Source of the DNA: Syntrophaceae bacterium UBA7520
GTDB lineage: Bacteria > Desulfobacterota > Syntrophia > Syntrophales > Smithellaceae
Assembly (NCBI GenBank): GCA_002478265.1
Contig: DLNC01000027.1
Span: forward strand, 28,570 to 92,569
DNA: 64,000 nt
Direction of reading: 5' to 3'
Positions 36,903 through 45,619 of this stretch are shown here, in pieces. The notes under the pieces were generated by a model that did not search any database, was not told the origin of the DNA, and was given only the letters and a program-made list of their open reading frames with translations. The number at the start of each line of letters is the position of its first letter. The first letter of the stretch is position 1. The position numbers and the translations under genes were made by a program.

Positions 36903-38147
36903 TTATATTCTATGCTGGTAAAGAGGAAACCGCGAGCAGATGCCATTTACTTTTTCGGCGACCGCCTTGATTTTCGCTTCGTTATTAATATTCTTGATTA
37001 CTTCGGCGATTAAAGAAGCGATTTCGCGCATTTCTTTTTCTTTCATTCCTCTTGTCGTCACCGCGGGCGTGCCGATGCGGATGCCGCTGGTTATCTGCGG
37101 GCCCTTGGTGTCGAAAGGAATGCCGTTTTTATTGACGGTGATGTGCGCGCGGTCGAGCGCGTCCTGCGCTTCCTTGCCCGTGACGCCCGTGGTGGTGAGA
37201 TCCACCAGCATCAGGTGATTGTCCGTCCCGCCGGAGACAAGACGCAAGCCCTGATTCTTCAGTTCGTCCGCCATAGCCTGGGCGTTTTTAATAATCTGTT
37301 TTTGGTATTCCTTGAATTCCGGCCTGAGCGCTTCCTGAAACGCCACAGCCTTTGCCGCGATTATATGCATGAGCGGACCGCCCTGTGAACCTGGAAAAAC
37401 ACGGCTGTTGAGCGTCTTGGCGTAATCCTGCTTGCACATAATAATGCCGCCGCGCGGCCCGCGCAGCGTTTTGTGCGTGGTCGAAGTCACGTATTCGCAG
37501 ACGGGAATGGGTGAAGGATGAAGGCCTGCCGCCACCAGTCCCGCGATATGCGCGATATCCGCCATGATTACCGCGCCAACTTCATCGGCTACTTTGCGGA
37601 ATTTTTCAAAATCGATTGTCCGCGGGTAGGCGCTCGCGCCCACCACGATGAGCTTGGGTTTATGCTCCTGCGCCACTTTTTTTACTTCATCATAGTCAAT
37701 GGTTTCCGTCTCGCGGTTCACGCCATAGGCGACGATTTTGTAAAATTTTCCGGAAAAATTGGCGGGGCTGCCGTGCGAGAGATGGCCGCCGTGCGAAAGA
37801 TTCATTCCCAGCACTGTGTCGCCCGGCTGCACGGCGGCGAAATACACGGCCATGTTCGCCTGCGTGCCGGAATGAGGCTGGACGTTTGCGTGATCCGCGC
37901 CAAAAAGTTTTTTGCAGCGCTCAATAGCCAGATTCTCCGCCACATCCACGAATTCGCAGCCGCCGTAATAACGGTTGCCGGGATATCCTTCGGCATATTT
38001 ATTCGTCATGATACAGCCTTGCGCTTCCAGCACTGCTTCACTGACGAAATTTTCCGAGGCGATAAGCTCAATGTTCTGGGCCTGACGGCGCGTTTCCGCT
38101 TTGATGGCCCGATTAATATCCGGGTCCGTTTTTTCTAAAAAAGACAT
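36903..38147 (-). CDS. glyA: Serine hydroxymethyltransferase
   Basis: 414 residues. The PLP lysine is in TSTTHKTLRGPRGG, and IELIASENFVSEAVLEAQG plus NKYAEGYPGNRYYGGCEFVD are typical of GlyA. It converts serine and tetrahydrofolate to glycine and methylene-THF. It sits between fabF and the dCMP deaminase, which uses a product that feeds thymidylate synthesis. Confidence 0.98.
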   Translation of the reverse strand: MSFLEKTDPDINRAIKAETRRQAQNIELIASENFVSEAVLEAQGCIMTNKYAEGYPGNRYYGGCEFVDVAENLAIERCKKLFGADHANVQPHSGTQANMAVYFAAVQPGDTVLGMNLSHGGHLSHGSPANFSGKFYKIVAYGVNRETETIDYDEVKKVAQEHKPKLIVVGASAYPRTIDFEKFRKVADEVGAVIMADIAHIAGLVAAGLHPSPIPVCEYVTSTTHKTLRGPRGGIIMCKQDYAKTLNSRVFPGSQGGPLMHIIAAKAVAFQEALRPEFKEYQKQIIKNAQAMADELKNQGLRLVSGGTDNHLMLVDLTTTGVTGKEAQDALDRAHITVNKNGIPFDTKGPQITSGIRIGTPAVTTRGMKEKEMREIASLIAEVIKNINNEAKIKAVAEKVNGICSRFPLYQHRI

Positions 38148-38182
38148 GATGAAAATTTATCCTCTCTTCGCGCTGAAGAATT

Positions 38183-39427
38183 TCAGGGGGAATATTTCTT
38201 AAATACGGCAACGGCATTAACGCCGCCGAAACCGAAACTATTGGACATGGCTGTGTTGATCTGCGCCTGCCGCGCGGTGTTGGGAACATAGTCCAGATTG
38301 CATTCCTCATCTGGATTTTCGAGATTTATCGTCGGGGGAATGACCCCGTTTTTTATGGCTAATACGGAAAAAATAGCTTCGACTCCGCCCGTGCCGCCCA
38401 GCATGTGTCCGGTCATTGATTTGGTGGAGCTGACCATCAGTTTTTTTACATGCTCGCCAAATAATGTTTTGATGGCTTGGGTTTCGTATAAATCATTGAG
38501 CGGCGTCGATGTTCCGTGCGCGTTGATATAGTCAATGTCGGATGGTTTCATGCCCGCGTCTTTGAGCGCGGCCTGCATGCTGCGCACGGCTCCTTCATGG
38601 CCGGGCGGCGGCGCGGCCATGTGGAAGGCGTCGGAAGAACAGCCATAGCCGCCAACTTCCGCATAAATGCGCGCTCCCCTTTTTTGCGCGAAGGATAATT
38701 CTTCCAGAATGATTATCCCCGCCCCTTCGCCGATGACAAAGCCGTCGCGATCTTTATCAAACGGGCGGCTCGCCTTTTGCGGCTCATCGTTTCTGGTCGA
38801 AAGCGCGCGCATGGCGCCAAAACCGCCGACTCCCAGAGGAGTGATTGCCGCGTCGACCCCGCCGGTAATCATGACGTCCGCGTCCCCGTAGGCAATGGTT
38901 TTATAGGCGTCGCCGATGGCTGACGTGCCTGCGGCGCAGGCGGTAACCGTACAATTGATCGGGCCTTTGGCGCCGAAGCGAATCGACACGTGGCCTGAGC
39001 CTAAATTGGCGATAATCGCGGGAATGGCAAAAGGAGAAATCTTGCGCGGGCCCGAGTTAAACAATACTCTTGTTTCGCTCTCCATTGTGGAAATGCCGCC
39101 GATACCGGAGCCGATAATCACCCCGGCGCGTTCGGCAAATTCCGGGCTTATTTTAAGGGCGGCGTCTTGCATCGCCATTTCGGATGCGGCCAGGGCGTAT
39201 AAAATAAAGTCGTCGTAGCGTCGGACTTCCTGTTTATCCACGTACTGCAATGGGTCGAAATTCTTGATTTCACCCGCGATGCGCGATTTATAGGCGGCGC
39301 TGTCGAATTTGGTTATCGGCCCGATGCCCGATTTTCCGGCAATTGCCGCCTCCCATGTTTCGCTCACGGAATTGCCCAGCGGCGTCAGCGCGCCCATGCC
39401 CGTGACTACAACACGCCTTTTCATCAA
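38183..39427 (-). CDS. fabF: 3-oxoacyl-ACP synthase II (KAS II)
   Basis: 414 residues. The active Cys is in VTACAAGTSAIGDA; the two catalytic His are in INAHGTSTPLNDLYE and TKSMTGHMLGGTGG. GFGGVNA closes the family pattern. It elongates acyl-ACP in type II fatty-acid synthesis. acpP is 18 bp upstream in the same direction. Confidence 0.97.
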   Translation of the reverse strand: MMKRRVVVTGMGALTPLGNSVSETWEAAIAGKSGIGPITKFDSAAYKSRIAGEIKNFDPLQYVDKQEVRRYDDFILYALAASEMAMQDAALKISPEFAERAGVIIGSGIGGISTMESETRVLFNSGPRKISPFAIPAIIANLGSGHVSIRFGAKGPINCTVTACAAGTSAIGDAYKTIAYGDADVMITGGVDAAITPLGVGGFGAMRALSTRNDEPQKASRPFDKDRDGFVIGEGAGIIILEELSFAQKRGARIYAEVGGYGCSSDAFHMAAPPPGHEGAVRSMQAALKDAGMKPSDIDYINAHGTSTPLNDLYETQAIKTLFGEHVKKLMVSSTKSMTGHMLGGTGGVEAIFSVLAIKNGVIPPTINLENPDEECNLDYVPNTARQAQINTAMSNSFGFGGVNAVAVFKKYSP

Positions 39428-39445
39428 CTGCCACCCTAAATTTGC

Positions 39446-39682
39446 TTAGTTAACGTTTTTGCTTTTCAAGAAGTCGATGACATCTTTAATGGTGCGGATT
39501 TTTTCCAGTTCTTCGTCCGCGATTTCAATGCCGAACGCTTCTTCCATTTCCATAATCAGTTCGACAAGGTCAAGCGAATCCGCTCCGAGATCATCGATAA
39601 AAGAAGCTTCCGGAACGCATTCCTCCTTGGTAACATCCAACTGCTCCATTACCAGTTTGATAACTCGTTCTTCTAAAGTCAT
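39446..39682 (-). CDS. acpP: Acyl carrier protein
   Basis: 78 residues, acidic. The phosphopantetheine site is LGADSLDLVELIMEMEE (Ser in DSL). It carries acyl chains for FabF and the rest of fatty-acid synthesis. Upstream is rpmF at only 85 bp; the plsX-fabH-fabD-fabG genes usually in between are absent. Confidence 0.97.
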   Translation of the reverse strand: MTLEERVIKLVMEQLDVTKEECVPEASFIDDLGADSLDLVELIMEMEEAFGIEIADEELEKIRTIKDVIDFLKSKNVN

Positions 39683-39767
39683 GTAAGAATCCTCCTCCGT
39701 TCTATTATATTACTGAAAAAATTATACAGATATTGATTGTCTTTACCTGTTTTTGCGCGAATTTTCC

Positions 39768-39962
39768 TTAACTTTTTGCCGCGGCCTTTTCCGGTTTCTT
39801 GTAATCCCGTCCGCGGTAGATGCCGCAGGTCGGGCAAACGCGATGCGGCAGTTTGGGCTGGCTGCACTGCGGGCAGACGGAAAGATTATCCGGCGTTAAA
39901 AAGTCGTGCGCTCTTCTGGTATTGCGCCTGGTTTTGGAATGTCGTTTTACTGGATTTGGCAT
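39768..39962 (-). CDS. rpmF: Ribosomal protein L32
   Basis: 64 residues, basic. It starts MPNPVKRHSKTRRNTRRAH and has the zinc-type cysteines CPQC and CPTCG. It follows yceD by 18 bp, the standard pairing. Confidence 0.96.
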   Translation of the reverse strand: MPNPVKRHSKTRRNTRRAHDFLTPDNLSVCPQCSQPKLPHRVCPTCGIYRGRDYKKPEKAAAKS

Positions 39963-39980
39963 TTTATTTATCCTCTTTTG

Positions 39981-40532
39981 TTAATTATTTATTTTAAAAT
40001 TTTTCAATACGGCCATGCGGCTGTCCATGCAGCTACTGGGGCAAGCGCATTTGTCATAATTCAGGTTCGTGCCGCATTGCGGGCACAATCCTTTGCACTG
40101 TTCACTGCAGAGCGCCTTGATCGGTATTTGCAGGATTATCTGCTCGCAGATAATCGGCGTCAGATCGATGAAATCACCATGATAATGACTGATTTCCAGC
40201 TCTTCTTGCGTGAGTTCCATGTCTTCTTTAAGCTCAGGTTTATCCGGAATCAACGTGTAGGTGAAATCAGCGGCAAGCGGCAGCTTTGCTTCCTCGAGGC
40301 ACCGGCTGCAATTGATGTTAATTATGGCGTCAATTTTTCCCCTGATGAAAACAGTGCCTGATGTCTTGGTGATTAGGCAGCTCACATCGGCCTTTTGCAC
40401 CTCAAAATCGGGGTTTTCGCCTTCCTGAAAGCATTGCCTGAACCAGTCCTTGCCTTCCGCAAAGACAAAGTTCAGCCCCTCGTCAGGAATCGTAACTACA
40501 TTAATTTTCAAAGAGTTAGTCGTCGAAATCAT
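39981..40532 (-). CDS. yceD: YceD (DUF177) family protein
   Basis: 183 residues. It has the DUF177 core IINCSRCLEEAKLPLAADFT and the Cys-rich tail LCSEQCKGLCPQCGTNLN. Family members associate with 23S rRNA/ribosome biogenesis, and the gene is nearly always upstream of rpmF, as here. Confidence 0.9.
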   Translation of the reverse strand: MISTTNSLKINVVTIPDEGLNFVFAEGKDWFRQCFQEGENPDFEVQKADVSCLITKTSGTVFIRGKIDAIININCSRCLEEAKLPLAADFTYTLIPDKPELKEDMELTQEELEISHYHGDFIDLTPIICEQIILQIPIKALCSEQCKGLCPQCGTNLNYDKCACPSSCMDSRMAVLKNFKINN

Positions 40533-40692
40533 TGTGATTTGTCAAACTTTTGCCTTAAGCGTATTAAGCGCGAAACTTAATTATAAAACCCCCATATTGT
40601 CAAGAATAATTTACGGTTTTAAGCCAATTGTCCCCTTGACAAACGCTGGCGGGCAATCTTATAAACCATCAGTAAATATGGGAAATAACTCA

Positions 40693-42093
40693 ATGATAAA
40701 TGTTCGCACGCGCTTCGCGCCTTCACCCACGGGCTTTCTGCACATCGGCGGGGCGCGCACCGCTCTTTTTAACTGGCTTTTTACGCGCCATCAGGGCGGC
40801 AAGTTTGTTTTACGCGTTGAAGACACGGATCAGGCGCGCTCCACCGAGGAATCCACCAAGGCGATTTTAGATGCCATGACCTGGCTGGGCTTAAACTGGG
40901 ACGAAGGGCCATATTTTCAAGCCGAACGGGTTAGCTTGCACCGGGAGATGGTGCAGAAGCTCATCCAAGAGGGCAAGGCCTACTACTGCACCTGCACGCC
41001 GGAAGCACTGGAAGAAAAAAGAAAGCAGGCCCTCGCCGCGGGTAAAAAGCCCAAATATGACGGAACCTGCCGCGAAAAGAATCTGGGGAAAACCGCCGGT
41101 TCTGTGGTGCGCTTCCGCGGCGCGCAAACCGGCGTGACGATAGTGGAAGACCTGATCAAGGGCAATATCAGCTTCAACAATGAAGAGCTCGATGATCTGA
41201 TTATCGAGCGTGCCGACGGCTACCCGACCTACAATTTTGCCGTGGTGGTCGATGACGCCCTGATGAACATCACGCATGTCATCCGTGGCGATGACCATGT
41301 CAACAACACGCCGCGCCAAATCCTGCTTTATCAGGCGCTGGGGTTTGACGTGCCGAAATTCGCGCACGTGCCGATGATTCTGGGCGCGGATAAGACAAGG
41401 CTCAGCAAACGCCACGGGGCGACTTCCGTCATGGCGTATAAGGAAATGGGTTATCTGCCGGAGGCGCTGGTCAATTATCTGGTGCGCTTGGGGTGGGCGC
41501 ACGGCGATCAGGAAATTTTTTCTCTGCAGGAATTGGTAGATGTTTTTTCGCTGGAAGCGGTGGGCAAATCACCCGCCGTTTTTAATCCGGAAAAACTGCT
41601 TTGGCTCAATGCCCATTATATCCGGCAGTCCGCGCCGGAAAAACTCCTCGATCTAATGAAGGATTTTTGGCCTGCTCCTGCTGTAGGAAAGGACGCGGAA
41701 TTTGTAAAAAAGGTCATCCTTGATTTGCGGACGAGATCGAGAACGTTGGCGGAAATGGCCGCCGCCGCTGATTTTTATTTTGCCGATAAACTTGATTACG
41801 AGCCGGAGGCGGCGCAGAAGTTTCTGCTGCCGGAGGCGGCTGTCTACCTAAAGGAAATCGCCCAAAAGATTCCCGCCGTGGAAAATTTTACTAGGGAAGG
41901 AATTGAAGAATTTCTTAAAGAGTACGCGCAGGAAAAAGGAATAAAACTAAAAATTATCGCCCAGCCGCTGCGCGTGGCGCTCACCGGCAAAGCGGTCAGC
42001 CCCGGCATTGATGAAGTGATGGTCACGCTGGGCAAAGAACGCGTCGTCAAAAGAATCAGGGATGCCGCCGCCTGGATTACGGCAAATAAATGA
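40693..42093 (+). CDS. gltX: Glutamyl-tRNA synthetase
   Basis: 466 residues from ATG 40693 (MINVRTRFAPSPTGFLHIGG), with GGGAA eight bases before. The HIGH motif is HIGG and the KMSKS counterpart is LSKRHGATSV. It charges tRNA-Glu, whose gene follows 81 bp downstream. Upstream ATG codons exist but would add residues not seen in GltX. Confidence 0.97.
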   Translation: MINVRTRFAPSPTGFLHIGGARTALFNWLFTRHQGGKFVLRVEDTDQARSTEESTKAILDAMTWLGLNWDEGPYFQAERVSLHREMVQKLIQEGKAYYCTCTPEALEEKRKQALAAGKKPKYDGTCREKNLGKTAGSVVRFRGAQTGVTIVEDLIKGNISFNNEELDDLIIERADGYPTYNFAVVVDDALMNITHVIRGDDHVNNTPRQILLYQALGFDVPKFAHVPMILGADKTRLSKRHGATSVMAYKEMGYLPEALVNYLVRLGWAHGDQEIFSLQELVDVFSLEAVGKSPAVFNPEKLLWLNAHYIRQSAPEKLLDLMKDFWPAPAVGKDAEFVKKVILDLRTRSRTLAEMAAAADFYFADKLDYEPEAAQKFLLPEAAVYLKEIAQKIPAVENFTREGIEEFLKEYAQEKGIKLKIIAQPLRVALTGKAVSPGIDEVMVTLGKERVVKRIRDAAAWITANK

Positions 42094-42124
42094 TGCGCGT
42101 AAACAAAGAGCAAAGCGGTTTTGC

Positions 42125-42155
42125 TTGACTTTTCGCCGGGGATTAAATAGTCATA
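42125..42155 (+). promoter_or_regulatory. Candidate promoter of tRNA-Glu
   Basis: TTGACT at 42125-42130 with an AT-rich stretch (TAAATAGTCATA) about 14 bp later. The -10 is poor, so this is tentative. It would fire about 20 bp before the tRNA. Confidence 0.35.
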
Positions 42156-42174
42156 CCGAACATTTTTTCCACAT

Positions 42175-42246
42175 GGTCCCATCGTCTAGTGGTTAGGACG
42201 CTGGCCTCTCACGCCGGAAACCGGGGTTCAAGTCCCCGTGGGACTA
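42175..42246 (+). tRNA. tRNA-Glu (anticodon CTC), 3' end replaced by island DNA
   Basis: 72 nt without CCA. The acceptor GGTCCCA pairs with TGGGACT (G-U at the end), the anticodon CTC (42208-42210) sits in a CTGGC/GCCGG stem, and the T-arm is CGGGG-TTCAAGT-CCCCG. Unlike the Ala and Leu tRNAs here, CCA is not encoded; a displaced copy of its 3' end with CCA lies at 49247-49287. Confidence 0.95.
42209..42246 (+). repeat. attL: 38-bp direct repeat within tRNA-Glu
   Basis: These bases, from the anticodon to the discriminator, match 49247-49284 at 37 of 38 positions. They mark the left end of the island. Confidence 0.85.
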
Positions 42247-42291
42247 ATGAATTATGGTACATAAAACAAGTGGAAGAAGAATGACCGCTTC

Positions 42292-45200
42292 ATGAAGAAG
42301 AGATCTACCGCTACTGATAGCCATGACAAGAGTAGCAACGATCACAGGTTGCATCCGAGCGCGAGCGGATTATCCGCGGACTCGCCCGACCTTCAGCGGT
42401 CGATTCTATCCCTCGCCTCTCTTTTTGAAGGGCCTTTCAATGTCGATTGGCTCCAGGAGATCTCCGGCGCAAAAACCTCGCAGGTGTTTACCGCCCTAGA
42501 ATTCGGTGTTCAAAATAAATGGCTGGCCGGTAAGGAGGGGCACTTTTATTTTTTAAGCGACTTGGAACGCAACCGGCTTCGCGAATCCTTTTCACCCGGT
42601 GAAATGCGTTTGCTCCAAAAAAAGATCGTGAGTATCCTCCGTCGTGAATCTTCCGATGATCCCGGGCTGATCAAGAGTGTAGCCACTTATCTTCTTTATT
42701 TAACCAATGACTTGGAAGGCTGCCGTCTCCTGATTCAGCAAGGGAATCTGAACCGCAATGCCTCCCTGCACAAGGAGGCCGGCCGCTGCTACGAGAAAGC
42801 CCTTGAAGATCTCGGAAGGTTTCATGATGAAGAGGCTGACCGTCTTTTTGTCGAAGCCGTGCTGCAATACCTTAAAGTCTATACCGACGACCCTGTTTCG
42901 GATCAGATTAGGTCCTTCATCCGCGAGGCCACGGATCGCGCTTTGGCACGGGGCTTCAGGAGTTCTCTCGCCTTGCTGGAATTGAACATGGCGCGAAGCG
43001 AGTGGCTGCAGTCGAGCTACCAAACCGCGACAAAACACTTCAATAGGGGATGGGCGCTGGCGGAAGCAAGCGGTGACTCGGAGACACAAAAGGCGGCGAT
43101 GGTCTTCAAACAGCATTTTAATTACTTTCTGGGGCACTATCAAGAAGTGATCAGGATTTACGAGAGGCTCGTGCCCGATGTGGAAAATTTTCCCAAAAAA
43201 AATTTCCCCCTCTTAACCGCTCTTATAGCCGGTACCTGTTACGTTTATACGGGTCAGATCACCCAAGGGTTGGGAATGCTGGATGCTCTGAGGGCGCATA
43301 GTCGAAAGCAGAGCAATCTCTATATTGCCAGTCATGCCGGGGTAACGCTCGGCCATCTCTTTTATGAATTGCAAAGGATTGACGATGCCAGGCGGTATCT
43401 GGAGATAGGACTGAAAGAATCGCAAAGCAGTAGAAATCTCTATGCCCGCCTGTCCGGGCTTGCGAGCCTCAGCCTTGTCTTCCAACAGCTCAATGACGTT
43501 GAGAAGACCACGTCACTCTTGCGGGAATTCATGCATCTTTGCGAACGCTCCCGGATGTCGATGAGGCATTCATCTTTTCTGCTGGATGTTTGCTGGGACA
43601 TGGAGCAAGGAAGATTACCGAAACTGGAAGGATTCTCATTAGAACAGGAGATTCAGTTGGCCATAACTGGAGGAAACATATTTGCAAAAGGTGTCGCATA
43701 CCGCTATGGGGCGCTTTTGCGCGGGCCCAAGGACAAAACGGAGCGGGATGTTATACCCGATCTCCAAAGATCCATTCGGTTCCTTGACGAATCTGGTCAC
43801 CAGCTTGAACTGGCCAAATCAAAACTCGAATTAGCACGCTTGTATTTCCGTTTGGGAGAAAATAGCAGGGCGAAATCTATGGCGGAGCCGGCGTTGAGGA
43901 CGCTGCAAAGCTATGGCGATGCTCTGGTTCCTGACGATATGGTACCGCTAATAAAAGATTTCCGTAGCGCAGATACTCTTCTGCGTGAGATCCTCAGCTT
44001 GGGGCAGGAACTCGTGACCATCCGGGATAACAGAGAACTTCTCCGGCGCATCATCTACGCAGGCAACCGCATTACGGGGGCCGAACGCGGGGCCATCTTC
44101 CTCGCGAGTGGAGAAGAAACGGATGGTTTGTACCTCCGCGCCGCAAAAAATTTGACCTCGGAAGACATCGGAACGTCCGAATTCAAGCCGATTATGCAAT
44201 TGATTGAGGAAACGTGCAGGACCGGACAGGGACGAATTGTGGACGTGGGCGGCCGGGACGTTTCGCCGCCGGGAAGCTCCGAAATGCGCTCGTGCATCTT
44301 CGTGCCGATGACGATGCATGGAAAAGTCATCGGAATCCTCTACCACGATAATCGACTCCTGCGCAGCGCTTTCCGGGCGCCTGATCTTGAAATTTTGAAT
44401 TACTTTGCCAGTCAGGCCGCAATCGCACTGGACAATGCCCTCGCATGGGAAACGCTGCAGGGCCTCTATGAAAAGCAGCAAAGTGAAAAACAATACTACA
44501 AAGAGCAGTATCTTAAGAGCGAACGGTTCGAAAACTTTGTCGGTCAAAGTTCCGGGATTACCCATGTTTTCCGCCAGATCGAGGAAGTCGCCGCCACGGA
44601 CGCCACGGTCCTGATCACGGGAGAGACAGGCGTCGGAAAGGAGTTGGTCGCCTGGAGCATTCACAATAACAGCCATCGGCAAAATCATCCTTTTATTCGC
44701 GTCAATTGCGGCGCCCTGTCGGAAAGCCTGATCTGCAGCGAGCTTTTCGGGCATGAGAAAGGAGCTTTCACCGGCGCCGTTTCCAAGCGGATAGGCCGGT
44801 TCGAGCTGGCCGACGGGGGGACGCTTTTTCTCGATGAGATCAGCGAGATTTCCATGGAGGTGCAGGTGAGGCTTCTGCGCGTTTTACAGAGCAGGGAGTT
44901 CGAGCGCGTGGGAGGACAGGAAGTGCATCGTTCCGACTTCAGGCTCCTGGTTGCTACAAACCGTGATTTGCGCAAAGAAGTTCAGACCGGACGTTTTCGC
45001 GAGGACCTTTATTACAGAATAAACGTCTTTCCGATAAAGGTGCCGCCCCTGCGTGAACGCAAAGAAGACATTCCTCTTCTGGCGCATCATTTCCTGCGGA
45101 TCTATGCCGAGAAGTTCAACAAGGTCGTGGACAGGATCGCCGTGCGGGAAATGGAAAAATTGGTTGCCTACAGCTGGCCCGGTAATGTCAGGGAACTGGA

Positions 45201-45474
45201 AAATGTCATTGAGCGCGGCGTCATCCTGAGCAAGGGGCCGGATTACTGTGTTCCCGAACTGGGGCAAATCCTTTCCGAGCAAAATGCCGCGCCTGTCTCG
45301 GCCAGCCTGAAAGAAAATGAACGTAACCATATTCTGTCCATCTTGAAAATGACCCGGGGAAAGGTCAACGGACCGGGAGGTGCGGCGGAGATTCTAAAAA
45401 TCCATCCGAACACGCTCCATTCGCGCATGAAAAAGCTCGGAATTCAGACCAGAAAAACAAACGATATTTCGTAA
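42292..45474 (+). CDS. Sigma-54-dependent activator with TPR/GAF sensor region
   Basis: 1060 residues. Residues about 30-115 resemble a winged-helix end of STAND-type regulators; about 120-570 are helical TPR-like repeats; about 585-725 are a GAF domain (ERGAIFLASGEETDGLYLRA); about 745-985 are the AAA+ core with Walker A GETGVGKE (about 777), GAFTGA (about 824) and Walker B GGTLFLDEISE; the end has a Fis-type helix-turn-helix (AAEILKIHPNTLHSRMKKLG). It should bind an enhancer and open sigma-54 promoters. One such promoter precedes the GRE gene just downstream, so it is the likely switch for that module. Confidence 0.92.
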   Translation: MKKRSTATDSHDKSSNDHRLHPSASGLSADSPDLQRSILSLASLFEGPFNVDWLQEISGAKTSQVFTALEFGVQNKWLAGKEGHFYFLSDLERNRLRESFSPGEMRLLQKKIVSILRRESSDDPGLIKSVATYLLYLTNDLEGCRLLIQQGNLNRNASLHKEAGRCYEKALEDLGRFHDEEADRLFVEAVLQYLKVYTDDPVSDQIRSFIREATDRALARGFRSSLALLELNMARSEWLQSSYQTATKHFNRGWALAEASGDSETQKAAMVFKQHFNYFLGHYQEVIRIYERLVPDVENFPKKNFPLLTALIAGTCYVYTGQITQGLGMLDALRAHSRKQSNLYIASHAGVTLGHLFYELQRIDDARRYLEIGLKESQSSRNLYARLSGLASLSLVFQQLNDVEKTTSLLREFMHLCERSRMSMRHSSFLLDVCWDMEQGRLPKLEGFSLEQEIQLAITGGNIFAKGVAYRYGALLRGPKDKTERDVIPDLQRSIRFLDESGHQLELAKSKLELARLYFRLGENSRAKSMAEPALRTLQSYGDALVPDDMVPLIKDFRSADTLLREILSLGQELVTIRDNRELLRRIIYAGNRITGAERGAIFLASGEETDGLYLRAAKNLTSEDIGTSEFKPIMQLIEETCRTGQGRIVDVGGRDVSPPGSSEMRSCIFVPMTMHGKVIGILYHDNRLLRSAFRAPDLEILNYFASQAAIALDNALAWETLQGLYEKQQSEKQYYKEQYLKSERFENFVGQSSGITHVFRQIEEVAATDATVLITGETGVGKELVAWSIHNNSHRQNHPFIRVNCGALSESLICSELFGHEKGAFTGAVSKRIGRFELADGGTLFLDEISEISMEVQVRLLRVLQSREFERVGGQEVHRSDFRLLVATNRDLRKEVQTGRFREDLYYRINVFPIKVPPLRERKEDIPLLAHHFLRIYAEKFNKVVDRIAVREMEKLVAYSWPGNVRELENVIERGVILSKGPDYCVPELGQILSEQNAAPVSASLKENERNHILSILKMTRGKVNGPGGAAEILKIHPNTLHSRMKKLGIQTRKTNDIS

Positions 45475-45489
45475 TTTACGATATATCGT
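45461..45489. promoter_or_regulatory. Two palindromic boxes, candidate enhancer (UAS)
   Basis: ACGATATTTCGT (45461-45472) and ACGATATATCGT (45478-45489) are 12-bp dyads, start to start 17 bp. They lie about 105-130 bp upstream of the expected start site of the -24/-12 promoter, the usual place for activator binding. The first box overlaps the end of the activator gene. Confidence 0.55.
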
Positions 45490-45565
45490 TGTTATTAACC
45501 CCCCCTAATTCCTTCCCTTTGTTTCTATGTATTTAAAATATAACATGATTATTCTTTAATCCTGC

Positions 45566-45583
45566 TTGGTATGAAAAGTGCTT
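45566..45583 (+). promoter_or_regulatory. Sigma-54 (-24/-12) promoter of the GRE operon
   Basis: TTGGTATGAAAAGTGCTT has GG (45568-45569) and GC (45580-45581) separated by exactly ten bases, as required for sigma-54. It lies 36 bp before the GRE start codon and downstream of a sigma-54 activator gene. Confidence 0.8.
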
Positions 45584-45619
45584 ACTCTGTTGATCTAAAT
45601 ATGATTCGGAGGAAGCATT

